Assembly (NCBI GenBank): GCA_016209705.1
Contig: JACQVR010000098.1
Location: 1-64,000, forward strand
Origin: Planctomycetota bacterium
GTDB taxonomy: Bacteria > Planctomycetota > MHYJ01 > JACPRB01
Direction of reading: 5' to 3'
DNA: 64,000 nucleotides
The notes under the pieces were generated by a model. It did not search any database, was not told the origin of the DNA, and saw only the letters and a list, made by a program, of their open reading frames with translations. The first letter of the stretch is position 1, and each line of letters opens with the position of its first letter. The position numbers and the translations under genes are program-made. Shown here piece after piece: positions 1 through 8,610 of the stretch.

Positions 1-38
1 CTAAGCAACCCGAGCTAATTTTCTGCACCCCCCTCCCG
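1..38. repeat. IS630 left terminal inverted repeat
   Basis: Reverse complement matches 1158-1195 with few mismatches, including the run GGGAGGGGGGTGCAG. The transposase stop codon lies in this repeat. Confidence 0.85.
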
Positions 39-624
39 CGGCTCTGGGTTTGAGGGCTCGACGCAGGATACCGCGCAAGGCAAGCGTTTTGAGCAAGCGG
101 ACGACTGCGATTGGGAATTCGGCGGGACCTGTCGTCAGCATCCGGCTGAAATAGTTGCGCTTCAGATGCGTCCAGACGTTTTCGATGAGATTCAGTTGCT
201 CGCTGGTGTACGTCGGCAGCCAGAAGACCCGAAGCCACTTTCGGAGGCGGTGAATCTCCGCCAGCGAGGCTTTCGACGTGTACGAGGATCCGTTATCCAG
301 CACGAGAACGATCTTCTTGCCTGTGCGCCGCGCCCGGTCGGCGAGCAGCCTCAGCAGGCCGATGGTTTGTGCAGTAACGGCGTTCTTCCAGAGTCGGTAC
401 GTGAACAGGAACGGACCGTCAGGGTAACGGAAGGCTCCACAGACTCCTACGCGGTGATTCTTGCCGGGTGTTTCGATCCGGAGCGGCCGTCCTCGAAGCC
501 GATACGCGTAGGTGGTGATCGGCAACAGATCGAAGCGCACCCCGTCCCCATACCACAGTTCGAAATCCGCGTCGGGGCGTAAAACAGCCCTCTGTAGCTT
601 CCAGAGTTGCTTCTGCGCTTTCCT
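1..624 (-). CDS. IS630 transposase, C-terminal DDE part (frame 2)
   Basis: Continuation of the transposase after the A8 run. The frame reads KRKAQKQLWKLQRA..., then FELWYGDGVRFDLLP (first catalytic Asp region), VLVLDNGSSYTSK (second Asp) and LPTYTSEQLNLIENVW (catalytic Glu), the DDE endonuclease core of IS630. There is a GTG at 540 but no independent ribosome-binding site, so expression as a fusion through frameshifting is more likely. The TAG stop (3..1) is made of the target-site TA plus the flanking base, so termination depends on the insertion site. Confidence 0.8.
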   Translation of the reverse strand, partial: RKAQKQLWKLQRAVLRPDADFELWYGDGVRFDLLPITTYAYRLRGRPLRIETPGKNHRVGVCGAFRYPDGPFLFTYRLWKNAVTAQTIGLLRLLADRARRTGKKIVLVLDNGSSYTSKASLAEIHRLRKWLRVFWLPTYTSEQLNLIENVWTHLKRNYFSRMLTTGPAEFPIAVVRLLKTLALRGILRRALKPRAAGGGCRKLARVA

Positions 625-1194
625 TTTTTTTCCCTGGGTCTTGGAGGTTGCGGATCGTCAGCTTCGTTTTGCGCCACACGAAGCCAAGGGACTTGAGCAG
701 CATCCGAACCCGGTCATCGCACAAGCCGACCCCTGTCTGCTGTTTCAGGTATTCCGCCAAGCGAGGCGCCGTCCAGTGGGCGAAGCTGTAGCCGAGCTTT
801 CGAGGATCGGTTCGCACTACCCGGCTCAGAAGGTGCAGATATCGGTCATTGGCTTGGCGAGGACGTCCGGTGTGCGGTCGATCATACAGTCCTTCGTACG
901 CTTGGCGCCGCCACCGCCGCCGTGCATCATGCACAACCCTCTTGCACGCCCCCGTTGCCTTGGCGATCTTCTTCGCGCCCATCGCTTCGGCGCTCATCAG
1001 GATCATTGTCGCCCTCATTCGCGCGCGTGACGGCTCGTTGCGATCCCGGCTGATCTCCTGCAGTTTCCGCCGTTCCTGAAGCGTAAGCTGAATCGTCCCC
1101 TCTCTCTGCACCACGGCTACCCTCTCCAATCTGGTCTACAGGGTTTATCGGCCAATTCGGGAGGGGGGTGCAGGAAATTACGTCGGCCCGCTTA
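2..1194 (-). mobile_element. IS630-family insertion sequence
   Basis: A complete element of about 1.19 kb, the usual IS630 size. It has imperfect terminal inverted repeats of about 38 bp (1-38 and 1158-1195, roughly 32 matches) and a TA dinucleotide just outside each end (2-3 and 1193-1194), the TA target duplication known for the IS630/Tc1 group. Inside it lies one transposase on the minus strand split into two frames. The left flank lies outside the window, so the empty-site sequence cannot be read. Confidence 0.88.
419..1129 (-). CDS. IS630 transposase, N-terminal part (frame 1)
   Basis: The first about 165 residues are a helix-turn-helix DNA-binding region typical of IS630 transposases (winged HTH with a conserved GRPRQ stretch, then RMLLKSLGFVWRKTK). 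After the A8 run at 624-631 the reading frame loses similarity; the catalytic part continues in another frame (see 1-624). A +1 (or -2) shift in the homopolymer restores one protein. Many IS630 members make their transposase by programmed frameshifting on such a run, so this may be a functional two-frame gene; an indel mutation or sequencing error is the alternative. The annotated frame end at 419 is therefore probably not the real C-terminus. Confidence 0.8.
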   Translation of the reverse strand: MERVAVVQREGTIQLTLQERRKLQEISRDRNEPSRARMRATMILMSAEAMGAKKIAKATGACKRVVHDARRRWRRQAYEGLYDRPHTGRPRQANDRYLHLLSRVVRTDPRKLGYSFAHWTAPRLAEYLKQQTGVGLCDDRVRMLLKSLGFVWRKTKLTIRNLQDPGKKKESAEATLEATEGCFTPRRGFRTVVWGRGALRSVADHHLRVSASRTAAPDRNTRQESPRRSLWSLPLP

Positions 1195-1195
1195 G
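1158..1195. repeat. IS630 right terminal inverted repeat
   Basis: Partner of the repeat at 1-38. It ends in GCTTAG; the TA of the presumed target duplication is at 1193-1194. Confidence 0.85.
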
Positions 1196-1335
1196 CATTC
1201 GCCTCCGCTGTTTGCGCCGCGTAGCGCCCCACATTCGGGAGGAAAGCTTCTCCCTAGGAAATGGATCGTTCCTTAGGCCAGCTCTGCCAATGTGATTCGA
1301 GAGCAACCTGCGCGTCCCCGGTTTAGAGATTTTGA

Positions 1336-1581
1336 GAGGCATTCTCGCGCAGGCTGTTCCTCTACGTGCCGCTGCGCTCGATCGAGCGGCGGTTTCATTT
1401 TTATGCCGACTGGTTCAACCAGGAACGCCCGCATGGGGGACTTGGTCTCCGCACGCCCGACGAGGTGCACTTCGGGAAAAAGCGAAGACCGAAAAGGCGG
1501 CTCGAAAGCGCCGTCCTGAGGGTGCGCCTCATGGCGGGCGAGCGCAGCTTGCCGATCCTGCGCCTCCGAAGAGCCGGGTAA
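1336..1581 (+). pseudogene. DDE transposase/integrase core, C-terminal fragment
   Basis: The frame reads SIERRFHFYADWFNQERP then HGGLGLRTPDEVHFGK, the last part of an rve/integrase-core transposase (the W-[FY]-N-x-x-R-P-H motif with the catalytic Glu region just before it). A TGA at 1333-1335 closes the frame upstream, and no N-terminal domain is present, so this is a decayed remnant. After about residue 50 it loses family similarity. It lies directly beside the IS630 element, marking this end of the window as a mobile-element hotspot. Confidence 0.6.
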
Positions 1582-1740
1582 TCCGTTCTTTTCCGTTCAC
1601 GTACCGCCGTCATCGTTGTCCCACCCGCCGGCCCTCTGCCTTTCTATCGATTTGCCGTTAAGATTCCTACTCCGCCGACTCCCTCTTTTCGCCCCAGCGT
1701 GCCCATTTTTTCGCTCCAATCGCCGCTGGGCCCATATAGG

Positions 1741-1776
1741 TTGACAAGGAAACTTGAAGTTAGTAAATGCTAACTT
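1741..1776 (+). promoter_or_regulatory. Promoter and operator-like palindrome upstream of tetR gene
   Basis: TTGACA at 1741-1746, a 17-bp spacer and a weak -10 (TAAATG, 1764-1769) sit on a perfect inverted repeat, AAGTTAG (1757-1763) and CTAACTT (1770-1776). A dyad across a promoter ahead of a TetR gene is the usual autoregulation layout, but binding is inferred. The rest of 1582-1929 holds no gene that I can see; 1855-1885 has a short tandem CTTCGCGC run. Confidence 0.55.
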
Positions 1777-1929
1777 ACAAAAGGCGATTCGTCCAGACGA
1801 CGGAGGAGCCGATCAACGCCAACCGACGAAAAGGTTTTCTTCGCGCCCTTCAACCGCTTCGCGCCTTCGCGCCTTCGCGATGCGGTCGTTGCCGCTGTGG
1901 CGGTGCAGGCGCGCCTTCGGGCTAAGAAT

Positions 1930-2544
1930 ATGGCCGCGGTCGCGCGGAAAAGCCGGTTGAGCACCTCGGAGCGGCGCGAGCGCATCGCCGCCGCCGCCCA
2001 GCGGTGCTTCGCCGAGCGGGGTTTCGCGGGTACCACCTCCCGCCGCCTGGCCCGCGCCGCGGGCGTCAGCGAGGCGCTCATCTTTCGCCATTTCCCGACG
2101 AAGAAGTCGCTCTACCGCGCGATCATCGAACGCAAGATTTCCGAGCCCGCCGCCGGATTCTTTCCCCACCGGACGGCGGAAACCGGAGACGATCGGGACG
2201 TCCTCTCCTCCATCGCCACGACATTGCTCGAACGGGTCGAAGCCGATCCCACGTTCATGCGGCTGCTCCTCTTCAGCGCACTGGAGAGAGAGCCACTATC
2301 CCGCATGTTCTTCCAGGCCCGCGTGCGATCCGTCCGCGAGTTCCTCTCGGCGTACCTGGAGCGCCGGATGCGGCGCGGCGCGTTGCGGCGCATGGATCCC
2401 CAGACCGCGGCCAGCGCGTTCATCGGGATGATCGTCCATCATCTACAGCTCAAGCATCTGTTCCGCATCCCGGGGGCGGCGCGGCGTCGCCCCGAGCTGG
2501 TGAACTGCTGGGTGGATCTCTTCTTGAAAGGGTTGGCGCGATGA
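1930..2544 (+). CDS. TetR/AcrR-family transcriptional regulator
   Basis: 204 residues from ATG 1930; an upstream GTG at 1897 is less likely because the HTH domain begins soon after the ATG. The N-terminus carries the TetR HTH: ERRERIAAAAQRCFAERGF, then TTSRRLARAAGVSEALIFRHF (residues about 12-55). The C-terminal ligand-binding half (about 80-200) resembles AcrR-type regulators that sense pump substrates. It precedes a TolC / membrane-fusion / RND efflux operon on the same strand and probably represses it and itself. Family assignment is firm; the target and ligand are inferred from context. Confidence 0.9.
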   Translation: MAAVARKSRLSTSERRERIAAAAQRCFAERGFAGTTSRRLARAAGVSEALIFRHFPTKKSLYRAIIERKISEPAAGFFPHRTAETGDDRDVLSSIATTLLERVEADPTFMRLLLFSALEREPLSRMFFQARVRSVREFLSAYLERRMRRGALRRMDPQTAASAFIGMIVHHLQLKHLFRIPGAARRRPELVNCWVDLFLKGLAR

Positions 2545-2602
2545 GTGCAAGGGAGTTCGGGGGGTATTCTGGCGAGATCCCGGAGGAGAGGGAGAGCATG
2601 GA

Positions 2603-2936
2603 GAAGAAGAACCACGGAGCGGTTACACCGGAACCGAATGAAGCCTTTCACCGCCGAGATCGCGGAGTTCGCAGAGGAGGACGTGATGGAAAAAATCTCC
2701 GCGGCCTCGGCGCTCTCTGCGGTGAAGGGGTCCGAAGAATCTTCTCGAAAAACGAAGAGGTTACGGTGTTGTGGCACGAAGGAACGGAGGCACGGAGAAA
2801 AATCTGGAAGAGGGGGAGATTTTGGAGATATGGAGATCGGGCAATCTCGGAAGGTGGGTTCCCTCCCAACAAATCTCCGCATCTCCCCTATCTCCAGATC
2901 TCCCTAAAAAGTTCTTCTCTGTGTCTTCGCGCCTCC
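2603..2936. repeat. Intergenic repeat cluster (families A, B, C)
   Basis: The 392-bp gap between tetR and the efflux operon is filled by three repeat types: family B (CACGGAG words, 2608-2640 and 2768-2800, inverted partner 2911-2939), family C (GCCGAGATCGCGGAG words, 2645-2735, with an internal inverted copy) and family A (GGAGAT words at 2812-2850 against ATCTCC words at 2870-2908). Arms face each other, so the whole gap can fold as nested hairpins. No gene is visible here. Confidence 0.75.
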
Positions 2937-4307
2937 GTGGTCGAATGCCTCTTTTCCGTCTTCTCCGTGGGCTCGCTGCTCCTGGCTGCCGGATGCGGCT
3001 GGAATCAGGAAGCGCTGGACTGGTACGAGCCCATCCTCATCGAACACCGCCCCCCTCAAGAGCGGTCCCCCCAGGAGGCGCGCCGCGACGTCGCCGACAA
3101 CATGCGGCGCAAGGCGCAGTGGACCGTCCGCGACTGCATCGAGCTGGCGTACCTTTATAACGAGCGGCTCCTGGCGCGGGGCGAAACCTATTACCAGGCC
3201 GTCCTCGCCCGCGACCGAACCCTCGCGCTGGCCCTTCCGTCGCTGGCGTTCCGCGCCACGTTTTACCGGCAGGAATTCGCGCCCGATTTCGGCCGTGCGG
3301 CCGGATTCAGCTTGCGCGCCCGCGACGAGGAATACTTCCGGCTGAAGGCGCCGATCTTTTCGGGATTCCGCGAAGCGCACGCGGTCGCGGCGGCGGAAGC
3401 GATCATCGAAGCCGAGGCCGCCGCCCTGCGATTCGAAAAAGCTTCCATCGCGGTGAGCGTCGCCGAGTCCTTCTTCGGCATCCTCAAGCTGGGACGGGCC
3501 ATCGAAACGCTCGATCGATCCCTCGCCACCCAGCGGGAGCGGCGAACCGAGATGGAAGAGCGCGTCAAAGCTGGCGTGTCGCGCCGGACCGAGTTGCTCC
3601 TGGTCGAAGCGCAACTCGCCGCCAACGAAGCGCGCCTGACCCGGGCCCGCAACGATCTGGTCATCGCGCGGGAGCGACTCGCGGTCTTGATCGGCGGGAC
3701 GCTTGAGAAACCGCTCGTCGACGACGTCGCCGACGAACCGCCGCCGCCCGTGGACGCGCTCCTGGAAGCGGCGCACCGGGAACGCGCCGACCTCGCCGTT
3801 CTGGAGCGCCGGCGCAGCGCCGCCGAAGCGGAAATCCGGGCCCAGCGGTCCGCCTGGTTTCCGACCGTCAGCTTCACGGGCAACGTGTACGCCCATCGAG
3901 ACGGCGTGTCCGAAGACATCGACTGGGACCTCCTCCTGGAATCGGAGTTCAATCTGTACGCCGGGGGCGGGGACCGCGCCCGCCTCGCCGAAGCGCACTC
4001 GAAATTCCGCCAGGCGGAATACGCCATCCGGTCGCTTCGGTTGGACATCGGCCTGGGCGTCCGGCAAGAGTATCATGGGTGGCAGACCCTGGCCGAGGAC
4101 GTCCGCTCCCTCGAAAAGGAGGAAGCGCTCGCCGCGGAAAATCATCGGCTCTTGCTGGAGGAGTACAAGCAGCGGCTCGCCACGAACCTCGAGGTCCAGC
4201 TCGCCCACGACGCGCTCCTCACCGCGCAGCTCGACCTGGAGCGGGCGCGACTGGACAAGAAGGCCGCTCTCTATCGAATCCGATTCGTTGCGGGAACCCT
4301 CAAATGA
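2937..4307 (+). CDS. TolC-family outer-membrane efflux lipoprotein
   Basis: 456 residues from GTG 2937. The N-terminus ends in LLLAAGC, a lipobox, so the mature protein starts at that Cys and is probably anchored to the outer membrane. The rest shows the TolC/OEP pattern of two long helical repeats (motifs such as AVSVAESFFGILKLGR and LRLDIGLGVRQEYHGWQTL), giving the outer-membrane exit duct. The start is uncertain: the frame is open far upstream but only overlaps tetR and repeats; GTG 2967 would leave too short a signal peptide. It overlaps the next gene by 4 bp (ATGA), so the three pump genes are probably translated together. Confidence 0.85.
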   Translation: MVECLFSVFSVGSLLLAAGCGWNQEALDWYEPILIEHRPPQERSPQEARRDVADNMRRKAQWTVRDCIELAYLYNERLLARGETYYQAVLARDRTLALALPSLAFRATFYRQEFAPDFGRAAGFSLRARDEEYFRLKAPIFSGFREAHAVAAAEAIIEAEAAALRFEKASIAVSVAESFFGILKLGRAIETLDRSLATQRERRTEMEERVKAGVSRRTELLLVEAQLAANEARLTRARNDLVIARERLAVLIGGTLEKPLVDDVADEPPPPVDALLEAAHRERADLAVLERRRSAAEAEIRAQRSAWFPTVSFTGNVYAHRDGVSEDIDWDLLLESEFNLYAGGGDRARLAEAHSKFRQAEYAIRSLRLDIGLGVRQEYHGWQTLAEDVRSLEKEEALAAENHRLLLEEYKQRLATNLEVQLAHDALLTAQLDLERARLDKKAALYRIRFVAGTLK

Positions 4308-5398
4308 AAAAGCTCATCGTCGTCTTGATCTTCGGCATAGCCACCGGTTTCATCTCGTTCACCGAGGCGTGCCGTCGGGAGCCTCAAGCCGGCTCGACTC
4401 CTCCTCCCGTCCGCCGCCGGCCCAAGGTGACGGTCGCTCCGGTGACCGCCGGCCCGCTCGCCTGGGAAATAGAAACCGTCGGAACGTTCGAGGCGCAGGA
4501 GGAGATCTCGGTCGCCGCCGGCGTGGCGGGCGTCGTCACGAAGGTCCTCTTCAAGGAAGGTGATCGCGCGACGCCCGACACGGTGCTCTGCACCATCGAC
4601 GAGGAGCGCTTCCGCCTGGAAGCGGACCGCGCCCGCGCGGAGAAGGCTCGGGCGGAGGCGGACCTGGTCCGGGCCCGAAACGCGTACCAGCAGCGGCTCC
4701 CGCTGTACGAGAAGAAATACATCACCGAGGAGGAGCTGGCCGATCTCAAGGCCGCCGTCGATCGCGCCGTCGCCGAGGTGGACCGCGCCCAGGCCGCGCT
4801 GGCCCTGGCCGAGAAGGCGCTCCGGGATTCCAGCGTGCGGCCGCCGGTCGCCGGGGTCATCAATTCCAAGAACATCTCGACCGGGGAATACGCCAAGGCG
4901 GAGACGGTCGTCGCGACGCTGGTCGACCTTTCGTCGCTCCATCTGCGCTTCGCCGTTCCGGAAACGGAATCGGCCCACCTCCAGCCCGGCGCGCGCCTCA
5001 CGTTCACCTCGCGCCTCCTGGGATCGACGCCGATGGACGCGGAAGTCTATTGGGTCAGCCAGACGGCGGATCCCCGGACCCGGTCGGTCGAATGCAAGGC
5101 CCGCGTCGTCGATCCGCCCGCAGCTCTGCGGCCCGGATTCTCCGGCACGGTCAAAGTGGTGCTGGAGCACAAGGAAGGAGCGATCCTGATTCCTTCCGGC
5201 GCGGTCCTGCCGACGGAGAAGGGGTTCATCGCGTTCGTGCTCGAGGGCGCCACCGCGCGCGAGCGGCGCCTGCATCTGGGCGTCCGGACGCTCGACGATC
5301 GGGTGGAAGTGCTCGATGGGCTCGCCGAAGGCGAAACCCTCGTCGTGCGCGGCGGCTCCATCCTGCGCGACGGCGCGGAAGTCGAGGTGGTTCCATGA
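4304..5398 (+). CDS. RND efflux periplasmic adaptor (membrane fusion protein)
   Basis: 364 residues. A signal peptide ends near the Cys of FTEACRRE, possibly a lipoprotein. Then follow the barrel-sandwich (lipoyl-like) half motif GVAGVVTKVLFKEGDRA, a coiled-coil hairpin (about residues 105-170, rich in A/R/E/L), the second half motif PPVAGVINSKNISTGEYA, and a beta-barrel/membrane-proximal domain ending EGLAEGETLVVRGG-like. This is the HlyD/AcrA architecture that joins the inner-membrane pump to TolC. It starts and ends in ATGA overlaps with its neighbours, showing a tightly coupled operon. Confidence 0.92.
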   Translation: MKKLIVVLIFGIATGFISFTEACRREPQAGSTPPPVRRRPKVTVAPVTAGPLAWEIETVGTFEAQEEISVAAGVAGVVTKVLFKEGDRATPDTVLCTIDEERFRLEADRARAEKARAEADLVRARNAYQQRLPLYEKKYITEEELADLKAAVDRAVAEVDRAQAALALAEKALRDSSVRPPVAGVINSKNISTGEYAKAETVVATLVDLSSLHLRFAVPETESAHLQPGARLTFTSRLLGSTPMDAEVYWVSQTADPRTRSVECKARVVDPPAALRPGFSGTVKVVLEHKEGAILIPSGAVLPTEKGFIAFVLEGATARERRLHLGVRTLDDRVEVLDGLAEGETLVVRGGSILRDGAEVEVVP

Positions 5399-8300
5399 CG
5401 CTCTCCGACCTGTCGATCAAGAAGCCGGTCTTCGCGTGGATGCTCATGATCTTGTTCATGGTCCTGGGCGGCGTGGCGTTCGTCCGCCTGGGCGTCTCCC
5501 AGATGCCTGACGTGGACTTCCCCATCGTCAACGTGAGCCTCGCCTGGGAAGGCGCGGCACCGGAGATCATGGAGAACGACGTCGTCGACATTGTCGAAGA
5601 CGCTGTCATGTCCGTCGAGGGCATCAAGGAAGTCTCGAGCGTCTCGCGACACGGCTCGGCCAACGTGACGATCGAGTTCAATCTCGAGCGCGACATCGAC
5701 GCGGCGCTTCAGGACGTGCAGACGAAGCTGGCGCAAGCCCGGCGCCTCCTTCCGCCGGACTTGGATCCGCCCGTCATCACCAAAACGAATCCCGAGGATC
5801 AGCCCATCATGTGGGTGGGACTCTCCGGGCCGCGCCCCCCGCGGGAGCTGGCCGATCTCGTCCGCAACCAGCTCAAGGACCAGCTTCAGGTCGTCCCGGG
5901 AGTCGGCGAGGTCATGCTGGGCGGTTTTCTCAGCCGCAACGTCCGGATCTGGCTGGACGCCAATCGGCTCGAGGCCTACGGCCTGTCGGCCGACGACGTG
6001 ATCGCCGCGCTTCGCCGGGAACACATCGAGGTGCCCGTGGGCCGGATCGAGTCGCCGTCGCGCGAGCTGAACGTCCGCTCCGAGGGCGAGGCGCTCGACC
6101 TGGAGGGCTTCCGGAAGCTCATCATCGCGTCGAGCGGCCTGGGGCAGGTCCGTTTGCAGGACGTCGCCCTCGTCGAAGACGGACTCGAAGACCGCCGCCG
6201 CATCAGCCGCTCCAACGGACAGCATGCCCAGGGAATGGGCATCAAGAAGCAGCGGGGCGCGAACGCGGTCGCCGTCTCCCGCGGCGTGCGCGCGAAGGTG
6301 GAGGAACTGAAGGAGCAGGTGCCTCCCGACCTCTCGTTCGAAGTCGTGTTCGACTCCACGCCGTACATCGAGGAATCGATCCGCGAGATCCAGATCACGA
6401 TGATGCTGGCGGTGTTTTTGACGGCGTTCGTGTGCTGGCTCTTCCTCGGCTCGCTCGGCTCGACGCTGAACATCGTCCTGGCCATTCCCACGTCGATCCT
6501 GGGCACGTTCGCGGTGATGTATTTCATGGGCTTCACCCTGAACACGTTCACGCTTTTGGCGCTGACGCTTTCGATCGGCATCGTGGTGGACGACGCGATC
6601 ATGGTGATGGAGAACATCTTCCGCCACCGCCAGACGGGCAAGGACAAAGTCGAAGCGGCGCGCGTCGGCGCCCGCGAGATCACGTTCGCCGCGATGGCCG
6701 CCACGGCGGCGATCATCTCGATCTTCCTGCCGATCGCGTTCACGAAAGGGATCATCGGCAAGTTCCTGTTCCAGTTCGGCGTGGTCCTTTCGGTTGCGGT
6801 CCTCCTGTCGCTCATCGAGGCGCTCACGATCGCGCCGGCGCGATGCGCTCAGTTTCTGGAGGTGGAGGAACGCACGACCCGGCTGGGGCGGTCGATCGAT
6901 TTCATCCTTCGAAAGCTGGCCCGGGGATACCGCCTCGCTCTGCGGCCGGCGATCCGCTGGCGCTGGGCGGTGCTGGGGAGCGCGATGCTCCTGTTCGCCG
7001 GGTCTCTGACGCTGTTTCGAGTGCTCCGCTCCGAGTTGGTGCCGTCGCAAGATCAGTCGCGGTTCCTGGTGCGGATGCAGACGCCGGTCGGCTCCTCGAT
7101 CGATTTCACGGATTCGGTCTGCCGGGAGGCGGAGGAGTTCATGCTCCAGCAACCGGAGCTGCGGCGCTACTACGCGGCCGTGGGCGGGTTCGGGGGAGGC
7201 GAAGTCAACACGGCCGTCATGTTCGTCACGCTCAAGAGCCCCCGGGAGCGGACGCGGACGATGCAGGACATGATCGCCCTAGTGCGCGCGCGGTTCAACT
7301 CGATTCCCGGGCTCAAGGCGTTTCCCATGGATCTGTCGACGATGGGGTTCAGCGCGCAGCGCGGCTTTCCGGTCGAAGTGTCGATCCGGGGTCCCGAATG
7401 GTCCAAGCTGGCGGAGCTCGGCGATCGCTTGATGGATCGAATGAGGGGGAGCGGCCTGGTGACGGACGTGGACACCGACTATCAGGTCGGGATGCCCGAG
7501 CTCTACATCGTCCCCGACCGCAAGAAGGCTGCCGATGCGGGGATCTCCATGGCGGCGATCGGCAACACGGTCGGGGCGCTCATCGGCGGCACGCGGGTGG
7601 GCAAGTACAAGGAGGAGGGCCGCCGGTACGACGTGCGCGTCCGGCTGCTGCGCGAGCAGCGGCTGCGTCCCGAGGACGTGCGCTCCATCAAAGTCCGCTC
7701 CCTGCGGGGGGATCTCGTCCCCCTATCCGAAGTCGCGAGCATCGATGAGCGCCCCACGATGCTCACGATCAACCGCCGGGGACGCGAGCGGGCCATCGCC
7801 GTGTACGCCAACGTCGCGCCCGGGAAATCGCAGGCGGACGCGTTCGCGGAAGTCGAACGCCTGTGGCGGGAAATCCAGGAAGAAGGCTATCGAATGGTCT
7901 TCAGCGGCTCGGCCCAGACGGCGAAAGAAACGTTCACCAGCCTCATCTTCGTCATGATCCTCGGCATCTTCATCGCTTATGTGGTGCTGGCGTCGCAATT
8001 CAACAGCTTCATCCATCCGATCACCGTCTTCCTGGCGCTGCCGTTCAGCGTCATGGGGGCCTTGCTCGCCCTGTGGATCGCCGGCATTTCGATCAACATT
8101 TACTCCGCCATCGGCATCATCCTGCTGATGGGGATCGCCAAGAAGAACTCCATCATCCTCGTGGACTACACGAATCAACGCCGCGAGCGGGGCGCGACCT
8201 GGAAGGAAGCGCTGCTTCAGGCCTGCCCCGTGCGGCTGCGGCCGATTTTGATGACGAGCTTCTCGACGATCGCGGGCGCGCTGCCGCCGGCGCTGTCGCT

Positions 8301-8520
8301 GGGCACGGGGTCGGAGGTGATCCGCCCGATGGCGCTGGCGGTGATCGGCGGGATCGCGGTCTCGACGCTCTTCACGCTGTTCGTCGTGCCGGCGTTCTAT
8401 GGCATGGTCGAGGACGTCAAGAGGGTGTTTCGAGGGAGATCGGGAGATCCGGGGAGATCTGGAGATAAAGAATTTTCTCAACACATCTCCCCATCTCCTC
8501 TATCCGCGGATCTCCCTTGA
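5395..8520 (+). CDS. RND efflux pump permease, HAE1 family
   Basis: 1041 residues, the usual size. The N-terminus SIKKPVFAWMLMILFMVLG is the first membrane helix; the twofold RND layout with two large periplasmic loops follows. The proton-relay Asp pair is present in helix 4 (LSIGIVVDDAIMVMEN) and the Lys in helix 10 (GIAKKNSIILVDYTNQ). It exports hydrophobic or amphiphilic compounds by proton antiport as a trimer with the adaptor and TolC protein encoded just upstream. The last about 25 residues, from RVFRGRSGDPGRSGDKEF on, are translated from a family A repeat and are not conserved sequence; the original end was probably near EDVKRVF. Confidence 0.93.
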   Translation: MTLSDLSIKKPVFAWMLMILFMVLGGVAFVRLGVSQMPDVDFPIVNVSLAWEGAAPEIMENDVVDIVEDAVMSVEGIKEVSSVSRHGSANVTIEFNLERDIDAALQDVQTKLAQARRLLPPDLDPPVITKTNPEDQPIMWVGLSGPRPPRELADLVRNQLKDQLQVVPGVGEVMLGGFLSRNVRIWLDANRLEAYGLSADDVIAALRREHIEVPVGRIESPSRELNVRSEGEALDLEGFRKLIIASSGLGQVRLQDVALVEDGLEDRRRISRSNGQHAQGMGIKKQRGANAVAVSRGVRAKVEELKEQVPPDLSFEVVFDSTPYIEESIREIQITMMLAVFLTAFVCWLFLGSLGSTLNIVLAIPTSILGTFAVMYFMGFTLNTFTLLALTLSIGIVVDDAIMVMENIFRHRQTGKDKVEAARVGAREITFAAMAATAAIISIFLPIAFTKGIIGKFLFQFGVVLSVAVLLSLIEALTIAPARCAQFLEVEERTTRLGRSIDFILRKLARGYRLALRPAIRWRWAVLGSAMLLFAGSLTLFRVLRSELVPSQDQSRFLVRMQTPVGSSIDFTDSVCREAEEFMLQQPELRRYYAAVGGFGGGEVNTAVMFVTLKSPRERTRTMQDMIALVRARFNSIPGLKAFPMDLSTMGFSAQRGFPVEVSIRGPEWSKLAELGDRLMDRMRGSGLVTDVDTDYQVGMPELYIVPDRKKAADAGISMAAIGNTVGALIGGTRVGKYKEEGRRYDVRVRLLREQRLRPEDVRSIKVRSLRGDLVPLSEVASIDERPTMLTINRRGRERAIAVYANVAPGKSQADAFAEVERLWREIQEEGYRMVFSGSAQTAKETFTSLIFVMILGIFIAYVVLASQFNSFIHPITVFLALPFSVMGALLALWIAGISINIYSAIGIILLMGIAKKNSIILVDYTNQRRERGATWKEALLQACPVRLRPILMTSFSTIAGALPPALSLGTGSEVIRPMALAVIGGIAVSTLFTLFVVPAFYGMVEDVKRVFRGRSGDPGRSGDKEFSQHISPSPLSADLP

Positions 8521-8610
8521 TCCCCCTCCGCATCTCCCCGATCTCCTCGCATCTCCCTATCTCCACTTTTTTATCTCCCCATCTCCCCTATCTGGATATC
8601 TCCCGGCAGA
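8433..8610. repeat. Family A (GGAGAT) repeat cluster across the end of the pump gene
   Basis: Four GGAGAT words on the plus strand (8437-8466) face about ten ATCTCC words (8487-8606). The cluster provides the 3' end of the RND gene and touches the 3' end of pcp on the other strand. It could form a long hairpin between two convergent genes and may act as their shared terminator. Confidence 0.75.

Noticed and set aside
2004..2936. Long in-frame extension upstream of the first TolC-type gene
   Set aside because: It overlaps the TetR gene in another frame and repeats, and the lipobox near 2990 shows where the real protein begins.
5047..7152. 701-residue open frame opposite the RND genes, and similar long antisense frames over mutS and top6
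   Set aside because: Charged, low-complexity products with no motif; a normal effect of high GC on the opposite strand.
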